Below, piece after piece: positions 36,779-46,144 of a stretch of DNA of 64,000 nt. The notes under the pieces were generated by a model that saw only the letters and a list, made by a program, of their open reading frames with translations, made no database searches and was not told where the DNA came from. Position 1 is the stretch's first letter; the number at the start of each line of letters is the position of its first letter. The stretch is from the NCBI RefSeq assembly GCF_913063425.1, contig NZ_CAJXYK010000020.1, positions 1 to 64,000 of the forward strand. Reading direction: 5' to 3'. The position numbers and the translations under genes are program-made. The stretch comes from an uncultured Thiohalocapsa sp. Its GTDB lineage: Bacteria > Pseudomonadota > Gammaproteobacteria > Chromatiales > Chromatiaceae.

Positions 36779-37459
36779 TCAGCGCGTCCCGCGGTCCGGC
36801 CGCCAGGCATAGAGCATGAGCAGCACCAGGAAGGAGAACACCAGCAGCACCGCGGAGAGCCGGTGGGCATCGGCGTACTCCAGCGCCTCGACATAGTCGT
36901 AGATCTGCACCGAGGCGACCCGGGTCTCGCCCGGGATGTTGCCGCCGATCATCAGCACCACCCCGAATTCGCCGACGGTGTGCGCGAAGCTCAGGATGCC
37001 GGCGGTGACGAAGCCCGGCAGCGCCAGCGGCAGCGCCACCGTGAAGAAGCGGTCCAGCGGCGAGGCGCGCAGGGTCGCCGCCGCCTCCAGCGGGCGCTCG
37101 CCGATGGCCTCGAAGGCGTTCTGCACCGGCTGCACCATGAAGGGCAGGGAGTAGAACACCGAGCCCACCACCAGGCCCCAGAAGGTGAAGGGCAGGAGCC
37201 CGATGCCGAGCGTCTGCGTGAGCCAGCCCACCGGCCCGTTCGGGCCCATGGTCACCAGCAGATAGAAGCCCAGCACCGACGGCGGCAGCACCAGCGGCAG
37301 GGCCACCACGGCGCCCACAGGCCCCTTCCAGCGCGAGCGGGTGCGCGACAGCCACCAGGCGATGGGCGTGCCGACGACATACAGGATCAGCGTCGTCACC
37401 GCCGCCAGGCGCAGGGTGAGGGCGATGGCTTCGAGGTCGGTGGCAGAGAGAAAGGGCAT
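36779..37459 (-). CDS. modB: Molybdate ABC transporter permease
   Basis: TM-rich; [31 protein letters not shown]. Confidence 0.93.
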   Translation of the reverse strand: MPFLSATDLEAIALTLRLAAVTTLILYVVGTPIAWWLSRTRSRWKGPVGAVVALPLVLPPSVLGFYLLVTMGPNGPVGWLTQTLGIGLLPFTFWGLVVGSVFYSLPFMVQPVQNAFEAIGERPLEAAATLRASPLDRFFTVALPLALPGFVTAGILSFAHTVGEFGVVLMIGGNIPGETRVASVQIYDYVEALEYADAHRLSAVLLVFSFLVLLMLYAWRPDRGTR

Positions 37460-37532
37460 GTGAAGCTTGGGGCTGGTGCGGTGATGGCTTTAGCGCTTTG
37501 GGTGCTTTGGGCTGGAGTACGCTGTCACTTCC

Positions 37533-38291
37533 TCACTCCGCCAAATACCCAAACCCCCGAATCACCCCGCGCGCTTTCTCCCCGCGCAGATACTCGAACA
37601 ACGCCGCCACCGCCGTATCGTCCTCGCCGCGGGCCAGGATCACGGCATCCTGGCGGATGGGCTCGTGCAGGCCGGCGGGCACGATGCAGCCGGAGCCCCT
37701 GGTGATCGCGCCGCCTTCCATGACCTGCGACAGGGCCACGAAGCCGATGTCGGCATTGCCGGTGTCCACGAACTGATAGGTCTGGGCGATGTTCTCGCCC
37801 ATGACGAGCTTGGGCTCGATGGCGGCTTTCAGGTCGAGGGCCTCGAGGGTCTCGAGGGACGCCTCGCCATAGGGCGCCAGCTTTGGGTTGGCGATCGACA
37901 ATTTGTTGAAGTCGCCGGATTCGAGCAGCGCCGGGCCGTCCTGCACCTTGTCCGCGTCCGCTGACCAAAGCACCAGGGAGCCGATGGCGTAGGTGAAGCG
38001 AGAGCCGTCCACGGCAACGCCTTCTTCCTCCAACAGCTCGGGCCGCCGCTGGTCCGCGGCCAGCAGGGCCTCGAAGGGCGCGCCGTTCTTGATCTGGGCA
38101 TAGAGCTTGCCGGTGGAGCCGTAAGACGCCCTCACGGTGTGCCCGGTATCGGCTTCGAACAGCTCGATAATGGCTTTCATCGGCGCTGTGAAGTTGGCGG
38201 CGACGGCGATCTGCGCTTCACCGGCGGCGGCGTTGCCGACGCAGGCGGCGGCTAGGATACCGGCGGTGATGATCTGGCGGGGACTGGTCAT
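37533..38291 (-). CDS. modA: Molybdate-binding periplasmic protein
   Basis: IAVAANFTAPMKAIIELFEADTGHTVRASYGSTGKLYAQIKNGAPFEALLAAD. Confidence 0.93.
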   Translation of the reverse strand: MTSPRQIITAGILAAACVGNAAAGEAQIAVAANFTAPMKAIIELFEADTGHTVRASYGSTGKLYAQIKNGAPFEALLAADQRRPELLEEEGVAVDGSRFTYAIGSLVLWSADADKVQDGPALLESGDFNKLSIANPKLAPYGEASLETLEALDLKAAIEPKLVMGENIAQTYQFVDTGNADIGFVALSQVMEGGAITRGSGCIVPAGLHEPIRQDAVILARGEDDTAVAALFEYLRGEKARGVIRGFGYLAE

Positions 38292-38522
38292 GGCGGACTC
38301 CTGATCGGTGCATGCGTGCTGGTCTGCGAGCGCGGTTCGGCCGGGGATTGCGTTTTCGCAATATAGCCACGGATACAGCGCAGTCGCGTTGCCTTGATGG
38401 TATGCAGAATGCATGCCGGGTGGTCGTGGCGCTGCGCCGCTCAGAGGTGGAGCTGTCCGCGGGTGCGCCCGTGGTGCGCCACGTCAGCCCGATATGTCCC
38501 CCGATCCTTCTCAGGAGAAGCC

Positions 38523-38951
38523 ATGAAAATCAGCGCACGCAATCAGTTCCAGGGCAAGGTGGTCGCCGTGACCCCGGGTGCGGTCAACGCCGAAGTGGCG
38601 GTGGCCTTGCCGGGCGGCGAGGAGATCGTCGCCGTGGTCACCAGCGAGAGCGTTAAATCACTGAATATAAAAGCAGGAGAAGACGTTATCGCCCTGGTGA
38701 AGGCCTCCTCCGTGCTGGTGATGACCGAGGACTCCGGCGTCCGTCTGTCGGCACGGAACAGCTTCGCCGGCCGTGTCACAGCACTGGAGAATGGGCCGAT
38801 CCATGCCGCGGTGACCATTGGACTGCCGTCCGGCGCAGCAGTGCACGCCACCATTACACATGCCGCGTGCGAGGCTCTGGGACTCGCGGAGGGCGCACCG
38901 GCGACAGCGGTGGTCAAGGCGCCGCAGGTCATCATCGGCGTGCCGAGCTGA
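38523..38951 (+). CDS. Molbindin, tandem Mop domains
   Basis: MKISARNQFQGKVVAVTPGAVNAEVAVALPGGEEIVAVVT...LSARNSFAGRVTALENGPIHAAVTIGLPSG. Confidence 0.92.
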   Translation: MKISARNQFQGKVVAVTPGAVNAEVAVALPGGEEIVAVVTSESVKSLNIKAGEDVIALVKASSVLVMTEDSGVRLSARNSFAGRVTALENGPIHAAVTIGLPSGAAVHATITHAACEALGLAEGAPATAVVKAPQVIIGVPS

Positions 38952-38954
38952 CAG

Positions 38955-38978
38955 CGTTATATGCACTGGAATATAACG
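38955..38978. promoter_or_regulatory. ModE-binding-box-like palindrome CGTTATAT-N8-ATATAACG
   Basis: Perfect 8-bp arms between molbindin gene and modD. Confidence 0.8.
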
Positions 38979-39101
38979 CGCAACCGGCTCTGACAGCGCC
39001 CGGTGCGCGCCGAGGGTGCGCACCTGGGGCCGACCCGGCGCCCTGTCGGCTTCACGACAATGGCGGCAAGCGCCACGTCCCAATCCCCACGGAATCGACC
39101 C

Positions 39102-39959
39102 ATGCCTGTATCCGTACCTCCGATCCTGAGCGATCAGGAGCTGCATCAGCTCCTGGCCGAGGATGTCCCCTTCGGCGACCTCACCACCGACTCCCTGGGC
39201 ATCGCCCAGGAGCCCGGCAGCATCCGCTTCTTCGCGCGCGACCCGATGACCGTCTGCGGTGTCGAGGAGGCGGTGCGCATGCTCGAGCTCTGCGGTGCCG
39301 AGGCCGAGGCTTGCGTCGCCTCCGGCCACGACGCCGGCCCGGAGACCCTGCTGCTGCAGGCCCATGGCAGTGCCGGCGCCCTGCATCGGGGCTGGAAGAG
39401 CGCGCAGACGCTGATGGAGTGGTGCGGGGGCTTGGCGAGCCGCGCCGCGGAGATCGTCGCCGCCGCCCGCCGCGGCAGCCCGGATGCCCTGGTGGCCTGC
39501 ACCCGAAAGAACGTGCCCGGCAACCGGCGGCTCGCGGTGAAGGCCTGTAAGGCTGGTGGGGCGGTGATGCACCGCAATGGCCTGTCCGAGACGTTGCTGA
39601 TCTTCGCCGAGCATCGGCAGTTCCTGCGCGGCGAGACGCCGGCAGAGACGGTGCGCCGGCTGCACCGCCTGTGCCCGGAGAAGCGCGTGGTGGTGGAGGT
39701 CGCCACGCCGGACGAGGCCCTTGCCTGGGCCGAGGCGGACGTGCTGCAGCTGGAGAAATTTGCGCCGGAACAGGTGTCGGACGTGGTGGAGCGGCTTGCG
39801 GCACGGGGCTCGGGCGCCGTGGTCGCGGCCGCCGGCGGCATCAGCCCCGGTAACGCCGAGGCCTATGCCCGTGCCGGGGCACGGCTGCTGGTGACCACGG
39901 CGCCCCATGTGGCACCACCGCGGGATGTGCAGGTGCGGTTTTGTTCTAATGACGAGTGA
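39102..39959 (+). CDS. modD: ModD-like protein (quinolinate phosphoribosyltransferase superfamily)
   Basis: EDVPFGDLTTDSLGI; CTRKNVPGNRRLAVKACKAGGAVMHRNGLSE; mod cluster context. Confidence 0.88.
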   Translation: MPVSVPPILSDQELHQLLAEDVPFGDLTTDSLGIAQEPGSIRFFARDPMTVCGVEEAVRMLELCGAEAEACVASGHDAGPETLLLQAHGSAGALHRGWKSAQTLMEWCGGLASRAAEIVAAARRGSPDALVACTRKNVPGNRRLAVKACKAGGAVMHRNGLSETLLIFAEHRQFLRGETPAETVRRLHRLCPEKRVVVEVATPDEALAWAEADVLQLEKFAPEQVSDVVERLAARGSGAVVAAAGGISPGNAEAYARAGARLLVTTAPHVAPPRDVQVRFCSNDE

Positions 39960-40020
39960 CGAGTGACGAGTGACGAGTGACTGACGAGGGGCGAGGGGCG
40001 AGGGGCGAGGGGCGAGGGGC
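39951..40020. repeat. Heptamer arrays (GACGAGT)x4 then (GAGGGGC)x5, overlapping modD stop codon
   Basis: gacgagtgacgagtgacgagtgacgagt...gaggggcgaggggcgaggggcgaggggcgaggggc; GGGG tracts at 39988, 39995, 40002, 40009, 40016. Confidence 0.9.
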
Positions 40021-40033
40021 GCGGCTTGCTTGC

Positions 40034-40876
40034 TCAATCCACGCCGATGATGACGGCGGCGGCCGGGAACGCGGCGCAGGCCTCGCCCTGCTCCCGGATG
40101 CCGAGTGCCGCAAGGCGCGCGTCGGTGGTGACGCCGCGCACCGTGACGCCGGAGCCGAGCGCGATGACCACCTCCGCCGGTCCGTCGCCGTGCAGGATGC
40201 GCTCCACCCGCCCGCACAGGACATTGCTGCGTGGCGGCAGGTCCGCGGGCGGTGTTGCCAGGATGTCCACCCCCACCGCCTTGACCAACGCCCAGACCCG
40301 TCGCCCCGGTTTCAGGCCCAGGAGCTCAACGCTCTCGTTGGTCACGCCGGCGGTGATCTGCTCGCCACCTGGCAGCGCCAGGGTCACCTCGGCATCCACG
40401 GTGCGCACGGTGACGGCGGCGATGCGCCCGACGAACTGGTTGCGCGCACTGGTGCGCAGCGCCAGGCGGCGCAGCAGGTCCAGGGCGCTGTCGGAATCCC
40501 CGAGCACGCCGCCGGTGTCGCCCAGGGCGGCATTCACGCCGGCGAGAAAGCGCTCGTACTCGGCGGCGATGGTGCGATAGGCGGCGATGAGCCGCTTGCC
40601 GGCCTCCGTGAGCCGCGTACCGCCCCCGCCGCGCCCTCCGGTGGCGGTGGCCACCACAGGCGCCGGGGCGAGGTTGTTCATGGCGTCCACGGCATCCCAG
40701 GCGGCCTTGTAGCTGATTCCGACGGCCTTGGCGGCCTGGGTGATGGAGCCGCGCTGCTCGATCTGCTCCAGCAGCGCAATGCGCTCTTCGCCGAGGAAGG
40801 CCACCTCGTCCACGCTGAGCCACAGGCGGCCCGCGACATTGAAGGGTGGGCGGTCTTGGCGTGGTGGGGACGGCAT
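40034..40876 (-). CDS. modE: Molybdate-responsive regulator with tandem Mop domains
   Basis: ALLEQIEQRGSITQAAKAVGISYKAAWDAVDAMNN; C-terminal Mop repeats. Confidence 0.93.
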   Translation of the reverse strand: MPSPPRQDRPPFNVAGRLWLSVDEVAFLGEERIALLEQIEQRGSITQAAKAVGISYKAAWDAVDAMNNLAPAPVVATATGGRGGGGTRLTEAGKRLIAAYRTIAAEYERFLAGVNAALGDTGGVLGDSDSALDLLRRLALRTSARNQFVGRIAAVTVRTVDAEVTLALPGGEQITAGVTNESVELLGLKPGRRVWALVKAVGVDILATPPADLPPRSNVLCGRVERILHGDGPAEVVIALGSGVTVRGVTTDARLAALGIREQGEACAAFPAAAVIIGVD

Positions 40877-41089
40877 GGCGTCGGCGCTGTCGCTGCTCGG
40901 TGTGCGGCCGCTGATGCTGCTTGAGCTTGGGGCAAAGCCGGCCGCTTGTTCCCGGCCAAGCAGGGCGTGCTGCGGGCATTCAGCCGGGTCTCAGGTCAGC
41001 ATCAAGCATCGCAGATCGAGCGCCGCGGCTCCATCCGTACGCCGACCCCACCCCTTCAAACTTCACCCTGCAAACTTCAAACTTCCCGC

Positions 41090-41977
41090 ATGCGCACCAC
41101 CGCCGTCTTCTTCGCCTACCTGTTCTGCTGCCTGCTCTTGGCAGTGCTGACCGCGGTGCCGCTGATGGACACGGGCCTCATCGACGAGCCGCCGCGACGG
41201 GTCATGGGGCGGCTCGCGCAGATCTACATCCTGCTCGGGCTCTGGCCCTTCCTGAAGTTGCTGCGGCTGGACAGCAAGGCGGCGCTTGGGCTTCAGCTGC
41301 CGCGGCGGCGCTTTCTGCTGGAGGTCGCCGTCGGCTGGGTGCTGGGCGTGGCGATCCTCGGGGCGCTGCTCTGGGCGCTGCTGGCGCTTGAGGTGCGGGT
41401 GGCGGACCTGCCGGCGGACGGCCTGGTCTGGCTCGTGCTGGAGAAGGCCGTCGCGGCGCTGGTGGGCGGGCTGCTCATCGGTCTGCTGGAGGAGCTTTTC
41501 TTCCGTGGTGCGCTGTATGGCGCCATCCGCCGCCGCGAGGGGCTGCGCGCGGCGGTGGTCTGGTCTGCGGCGCTGTATGCGCTGCTGCATTTCCTGAAGC
41601 CGCACGACCTGCCGCCCGGTGTGCCCTTCGACTGGGCGGGCGGCTGGGCCATGTTCGCCGGCGTCTTCGCCGGTGTCGCCGACTGGCGCCATCTGGACTC
41701 CCTGCTGGCGTTGTTCCTGGTGGGGGTGTTTCTGGCGCTGGTGCGCGAGCGCGCCGGGCACATCGCCTGGGGCGTGGGCCTGCACGCGGGCTGGGTGTTC
41801 GTGATCCAGCTTTCGCGGCGGCTCACCGACGCCGATGACGGCGCGGCCTTTGCCTTTGTCACCGGCAGCTACGATGGTGTCATCGGCCTGCTGGCGGCGG
41901 CCTGGATCGGCGTGCTGGCACTGGCGTTTTGGGGTGTGAGCGGGATCGGGCGGCGCAGGGGCGTGCCGCCGGCGTAG
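41090..41977 (+). CDS. CPBP-family intramembrane metalloprotease
   Basis: Polytopic; LLEELFFRGALYGAIRR...ALYALLHFLKP. Confidence 0.85.
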   Translation: MRTTAVFFAYLFCCLLLAVLTAVPLMDTGLIDEPPRRVMGRLAQIYILLGLWPFLKLLRLDSKAALGLQLPRRRFLLEVAVGWVLGVAILGALLWALLALEVRVADLPADGLVWLVLEKAVAALVGGLLIGLLEELFFRGALYGAIRRREGLRAAVVWSAALYALLHFLKPHDLPPGVPFDWAGGWAMFAGVFAGVADWRHLDSLLALFLVGVFLALVRERAGHIAWGVGLHAGWVFVIQLSRRLTDADDGAAFAFVTGSYDGVIGLLAAAWIGVLALAFWGVSGIGRRRGVPPA

Positions 41978-42152
41978 GTTGGGTCGGCGGTGGTGCCGAG
42001 TGAAGCTCGGCGGCCCCGGGGGGCGCAACGCGGCGACGGGGTCAGCTGCGGTGAGCGATCACCATCGTCCTGCCCCGCTCACTGAACGACGCGCCTGCGC
42101 CGTGCCGCTGAGCATCGCGCAGCCTCGCCCCCCTCGTAACTCGCAACTCAAC

Positions 42153-43988
42153 TCAAACCAACGGCCGCGCCCGGTCCGCCGCCCGCTCGTCGGGCGCGTG
42201 GGCCTCTTCGCTGCCTTTGGGGCCGAGCCAGACCACCCGCTCGCCGGGCTCGGCGCGCAGGGGCTTGTCCGCCTCCAGCAGCCGGACGGCGTGGCTCGTG
42301 CCGATCACCAGCACGGGCACGGCGTCGTCGGGCAGCGAAGACGTGAAGGCCTTGGCGTCGAAGGTGTCGGTGAGCTCACTGCAGCGAAAGCCCCAGCCCT
42401 GGTACCAGCGCCGCTGCAAGTCTTCGAACTGCACGTCATGGCCCATGGCAGGGCGCCCGCGCAGCTCCGGGGCGGGCTTGTGGGGCTCGGCGCTGTCGTT
42501 GCCGGCGAGCTGGAAGATGTTCTGCCGGCCGAGCTCCGGGGCGAAGCGCGCGCAGGCCAGCGCGTTGTAGGCGTCGTTGTTGGTGGCGGCGAGCAGGCTG
42601 CCGAAGGCGCCGAGCTCCAGGGCATGCTCGGCATGCTCCGAGAGCAGGTCGCCGAAGTACACCGGCACACCGGCTTGGCGGGCGCTGCGCAGCCGATGCC
42701 AGGCGCTGTCGGCGACGATGACCGGCACCTCCTGCTCGTGCAGGCGGGCGGCCAGGCCGTTGCTCCAGGCGCTGCCGCCGGCGATGATGAGCCCGCCGTG
42801 GTGGCGGGCGCTCAGGTCCAGGTTGCGGGCGACCCGGCCCAGGCTGAAGCCGTGCAGCACCACGGTGGTGAAGATCAGCACGAACACCAGCGGCAGCAGC
42901 AGCTCGGCGCCGGCGAGCCCGCGCTCCGCCAGCAGCGGTCCGAACACGCCGGCGACGGCGGCTGCCACCACGCCGCGGGGCGCGATCCAGCCCACCAGCG
43001 CCCGCTCCTGCCAGCTCATGCCGGCGCCGAGGGTGGACAGCCACACCACCGCCGGGCGCACCAGAAACACCACGGCGAGGATGAGCAGCGCACTGCGCCA
43101 GTCGAGCGCGGCGAGGATGGCCGGGTCCAGGTCCGCCGTCAGCAGCAGGAAGACGCCGGACACCAGCAGCACCGCGACATACTCCTTGAAGCGGCGGATC
43201 TCGCCCATGCTCGGCAGGTTCATGTTGCCCAGCACCACGCCCATGACGGTGGCGGCGATGAGGCCGGACTCTTCCAGCACCAGGTTGGACAGGGCATAGG
43301 CGCCGATGGCCGCCGCCAGCGCCACGGCGCCCTTGAGATACTCGGGCACCAGCCCGGCCAGGAAGGCGCGGCCCAGCGCCCAGCCGCCGACGCCACCGAG
43401 CAGCAGCGCGATGCCGACGCCGATGCCGAAGTGCTTAAGCGTCGCCTCCAGCTGACCGGCGTCGGCGCCGACGAAGTAGTTGAACACCACCACCACCAGC
43501 ACTGCGCCCGTCGGGTCGTTGACGATGCCCTCCCACTTGAGGAAAGACGCCGGCCGGCGCTTGAGCTTGGCCTGTCGCAGCAGCGGCAGGATGACCGTCG
43601 GCCCCGTCACCACGGTGATGGCGCCGAACACCAGGGCCACCGCCCAATCCATGCCGACGATGCCATGGGCCACCCAGGCCGTGAGGCCCAGCGACAGCAC
43701 CACTGCAATCGTGGTGAGCCGGAACACCACGGCCGCCGATTGCTTCAGCTCCGCAAACCTGAGCGAGAGCCCGCCTTCGAACAGGATGGCGGCCACCGCG
43801 AGCTTGATGAGCGGCTGGTAGGCGTCGCCCAGGGCCTCGCTCGGGCGCAGGATGCCGAGCACCGGGCCGATCAACAGCCCGGCCAGGCTCAGCAGCACGA
43901 TGCCCGGGACCTGAAAGCGCCAGGCGAGCCATTGCGCGCCGATGCCGAGCACCATCAGCAGGGCAAGGATTTCGGTGAGGTGGTGCAT
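42153..43988 (-). CDS. Monovalent cation:proton antiporter (CPA family) with RCK/TrkA-N region
   Basis: 611 aa; EGGLSLRF, FGAITVVTGPTVILPLL, IIAGGSAWSNGLAARLHEQEVPVIVADS. Confidence 0.88.
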   Translation of the reverse strand: MHHLTEILALLMVLGIGAQWLAWRFQVPGIVLLSLAGLLIGPVLGILRPSEALGDAYQPLIKLAVAAILFEGGLSLRFAELKQSAAVVFRLTTIAVVLSLGLTAWVAHGIVGMDWAVALVFGAITVVTGPTVILPLLRQAKLKRRPASFLKWEGIVNDPTGAVLVVVVFNYFVGADAGQLEATLKHFGIGVGIALLLGGVGGWALGRAFLAGLVPEYLKGAVALAAAIGAYALSNLVLEESGLIAATVMGVVLGNMNLPSMGEIRRFKEYVAVLLVSGVFLLLTADLDPAILAALDWRSALLILAVVFLVRPAVVWLSTLGAGMSWQERALVGWIAPRGVVAAAVAGVFGPLLAERGLAGAELLLPLVFVLIFTTVVLHGFSLGRVARNLDLSARHHGGLIIAGGSAWSNGLAARLHEQEVPVIVADSAWHRLRSARQAGVPVYFGDLLSEHAEHALELGAFGSLLAATNNDAYNALACARFAPELGRQNIFQLAGNDSAEPHKPAPELRGRPAMGHDVQFEDLQRRWYQGWGFRCSELTDTFDAKAFTSSLPDDAVPVLVIGTSHAVRLLEADKPLRAEPGERVVWLGPKGSEEAHAPDERAADRARPLV

Positions 43989-44372
43989 GGGCGAAGCTCC
44001 CTGGACGGCCCCGAGATGGCCCTGGACGGCGAGAGGACGCGCGCAGGTTACCGGAAGGGCGGTTTGGGCGCTTGGCTGGGCGGTGCTGGTGAGATGGCGG
44101 CGTCGCTCGGCGCGAGGTCGTCAGCAGATGCTTGTACGCACGCAACGGACGCTGCGGCGCAACGGCGCAACGGTCACGACGAGACGGCAGCGACGGTCGG
44201 CTTCCAGGGGGGGCTTGCGGCGCTCGATCTGGGGTCGGTGCTTGAGCTGCGCTTGCGGCGGAAACCGGGACGTCGAGGTCCGTTTCCGCTGCGCTGGTTG
44301 CTTGAACAAATCAACGGCGGCGTGCCTGAACCCCATCCCGCCCATACTCAGCGGCGACCGAATGCGCCCTGC

Positions 44373-45029
44373 TCACTCGATGACGCCGTAGCGCCGCAGC
44401 AGCTGCACCATCACGGGCTCGGCGATGTCGGCGGCCGTTGGGACCCGGGGCGCCGGGGCGTCTTCGGCGCGTTTTCCCGTGGGTGCCAGCGGCGCACCGC
44501 GCTCCAGCAGGAGCTTGGCGATGTTGACGCTGTTCGTCTGCACGGCCTGTGCCAGTGGGGTTGAGCCCCCGGCGTCGGCCAGCCCGAGGTCGGCACCTTC
44601 GTCCAGCAGCAGGTCCAGGGTGTCGCGGTCCAGGGCGCCGCGCTCGATGAGCCGGCGCAAGAGGGCCTGTGGGTCGTCCTTGGCGCCGCGCTGAAGCAGC
44701 AGCTCCGCCGCCGGCACGCGGCCACGCATCAGTGCGGTCATCAGCGCCGTGTCGCCGTCCGGGCCGGTGGCCATGGGGTCGGCGCCGTGCTTGAGCAGCT
44801 CCTTCGCGATGGCCACCTTGCCGTCGCCCACGGCGATGCTGAGCGGCGGCTGCCCGCCGGGGCCCGGTTGGTTCGGGTCTGTGCCCCAGTACAGGTGGCG
44901 CTTCACCTGCACCAGGTCGGCGCTCTGCACCGCGTGGTGGAAGTTGCCGCTCGGCTTCGGCGGGGCGTCGCAGCCTTGCAGCAGCAGCAGACAGCCGAGT
45001 ATGGTGCCGAGGCTCAGTATGCTTCGCAT
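44373..45029 (-). CDS. Ankyrin-repeat lipoprotein
   Basis: Lipobox-like LLLLQGC; AKELLKHGADPMATGPDGDTALMTAL. Confidence 0.82.
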   Translation of the reverse strand: MRSILSLGTILGCLLLLQGCDAPPKPSGNFHHAVQSADLVQVKRHLYWGTDPNQPGPGGQPPLSIAVGDGKVAIAKELLKHGADPMATGPDGDTALMTALMRGRVPAAELLLQRGAKDDPQALLRRLIERGALDRDTLDLLLDEGADLGLADAGGSTPLAQAVQTNSVNIAKLLLERGAPLAPTGKRAEDAPAPRVPTAADIAEPVMVQLLRRYGVIE

Positions 45030-45076
45030 GGCTTGGGGGAAGGCTCCTTCAACAGTGCGATCTCAGACAAACGCCC

Positions 45077-45490
45077 ATGCTCGGTAAGTTCCTGCTCACC
45101 GCCGCCGTCATCGTGCTGGCCTTCTATGTGATCCGCCAGCGTGCGGAAAGCGCGGGAGACGCCGCCCGCCGGGGCGCAGACGCGCCGCGCGGCGGTGACA
45201 GCGACAGCGCCCGCGGCCCAACTGCGCTCTTCGCGCGCCGAAATCTGATCCAGCTCGCGGCGGGCGTGGTGGTGGTGACCATGCTGGTGGGCAGCGCACT
45301 CACGCTGCTCCAGGGCTGGGAGCGCGGGCGCGACATCATCACCGTCGAGGTTGCGAACCCCATCACCGGCGCCGTGGAGCGCTTCGAGGCCAGGCGCACG
45401 GACGTGGGCGAGCAGACCATCCGTACCCTGGACGGGCGGCGCATCCGTGTCTCCGAAGTGGAGCGCATCATCATCCGCGACGATCCCTAA
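45077..45490 (+). CDS. Hypothetical membrane protein, two TM segments
   Basis: MLGKFLLTAAVIVLAFYVI...LIQLAAGVVVVTMLVGSALTLL. Confidence 0.65.
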   Translation: MLGKFLLTAAVIVLAFYVIRQRAESAGDAARRGADAPRGGDSDSARGPTALFARRNLIQLAAGVVVVTMLVGSALTLLQGWERGRDIITVEVANPITGAVERFEARRTDVGEQTIRTLDGRRIRVSEVERIIIRDDP

Positions 45491-45562
45491 GCCCATCGGG
45501 TCGTCCCATCGGGCCGGTCCGGTGCGCCGCCGCCGGGTGGGCTGCCGTCGGCGGCATCGGAC

Positions 45563-46105
45563 TCACGCCGGCTCGGGCCCGAGGTTGAAGGCCACCGAGA
45601 GCCTGAGCCCCGCGCCGCGATGGGGCTCCACCCAGTGCAGCAGCGTCGGCGGGAAGAGCAGCAGCATTCCGGGCACCGGTGTGACGCGGATACGGAAAGG
45701 CTCGTCGCTGAAGCAGATGTCGCCGCTGTCCGCGGGCGCCGTGGCATAGTAGACCCCCGACAGCAGCTCGTCATGCTCGGCGTGGTCGTGGTGGCTGGTG
45801 CTGCTGCCGGGAGGCATGGCGTTGAGCCAGAAGCCGCAGCGAAGCGGCGGGCATTCCGGTCCAAGCCGCGCCGCCGCGGTGGTGGTGGCGAAGTCCAGCA
45901 CCGCTGTCAGTCCGGGCAGGCTTGCGCGATCCAGATACAGATTCTCGAAGCGGCCATCGATGAAGTGGCTGCGGCGGCTGAAATCGGCGTCGGTCAGGGT
46001 CGAGAAGGCCGCCGCCAGCGGGCCGTTCACGGCATCCGCCTGCGGATAGCGGTGCGCCGAGATGGGCGCAATCTGCCGGGCTCTGTCGCCTGTCTGCTCC
46101 GACAT
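45563..46105 (-). CDS. 2OG-Fe(II) oxygenase-like protein
   Basis: GFWLNAMPPGSSTSHHDHAEHDELLSGVYYATAPADSGDICF...LLLFPPTLLHWVEPHRG. Confidence 0.7.
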   Translation of the reverse strand: MSEQTGDRARQIAPISAHRYPQADAVNGPLAAAFSTLTDADFSRRSHFIDGRFENLYLDRASLPGLTAVLDFATTTAAARLGPECPPLRCGFWLNAMPPGSSTSHHDHAEHDELLSGVYYATAPADSGDICFSDEPFRIRVTPVPGMLLLFPPTLLHWVEPHRGAGLRLSVAFNLGPEPA

Positions 46106-46144
46106 GCTGGTGCGGTGCGCCGTCAGCCGCTGCCGCTGCGCGCC

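Noticed and set aside
39951-40020. Possible CRISPR array
   Set aside because: Units are 7-bp head-to-tail repeats without spacers.
41979-44564. 861-aa plus-strand ORF
   Set aside because: Antisense to the antiporter gene; His/Gln/Asp-rich shadow composition.
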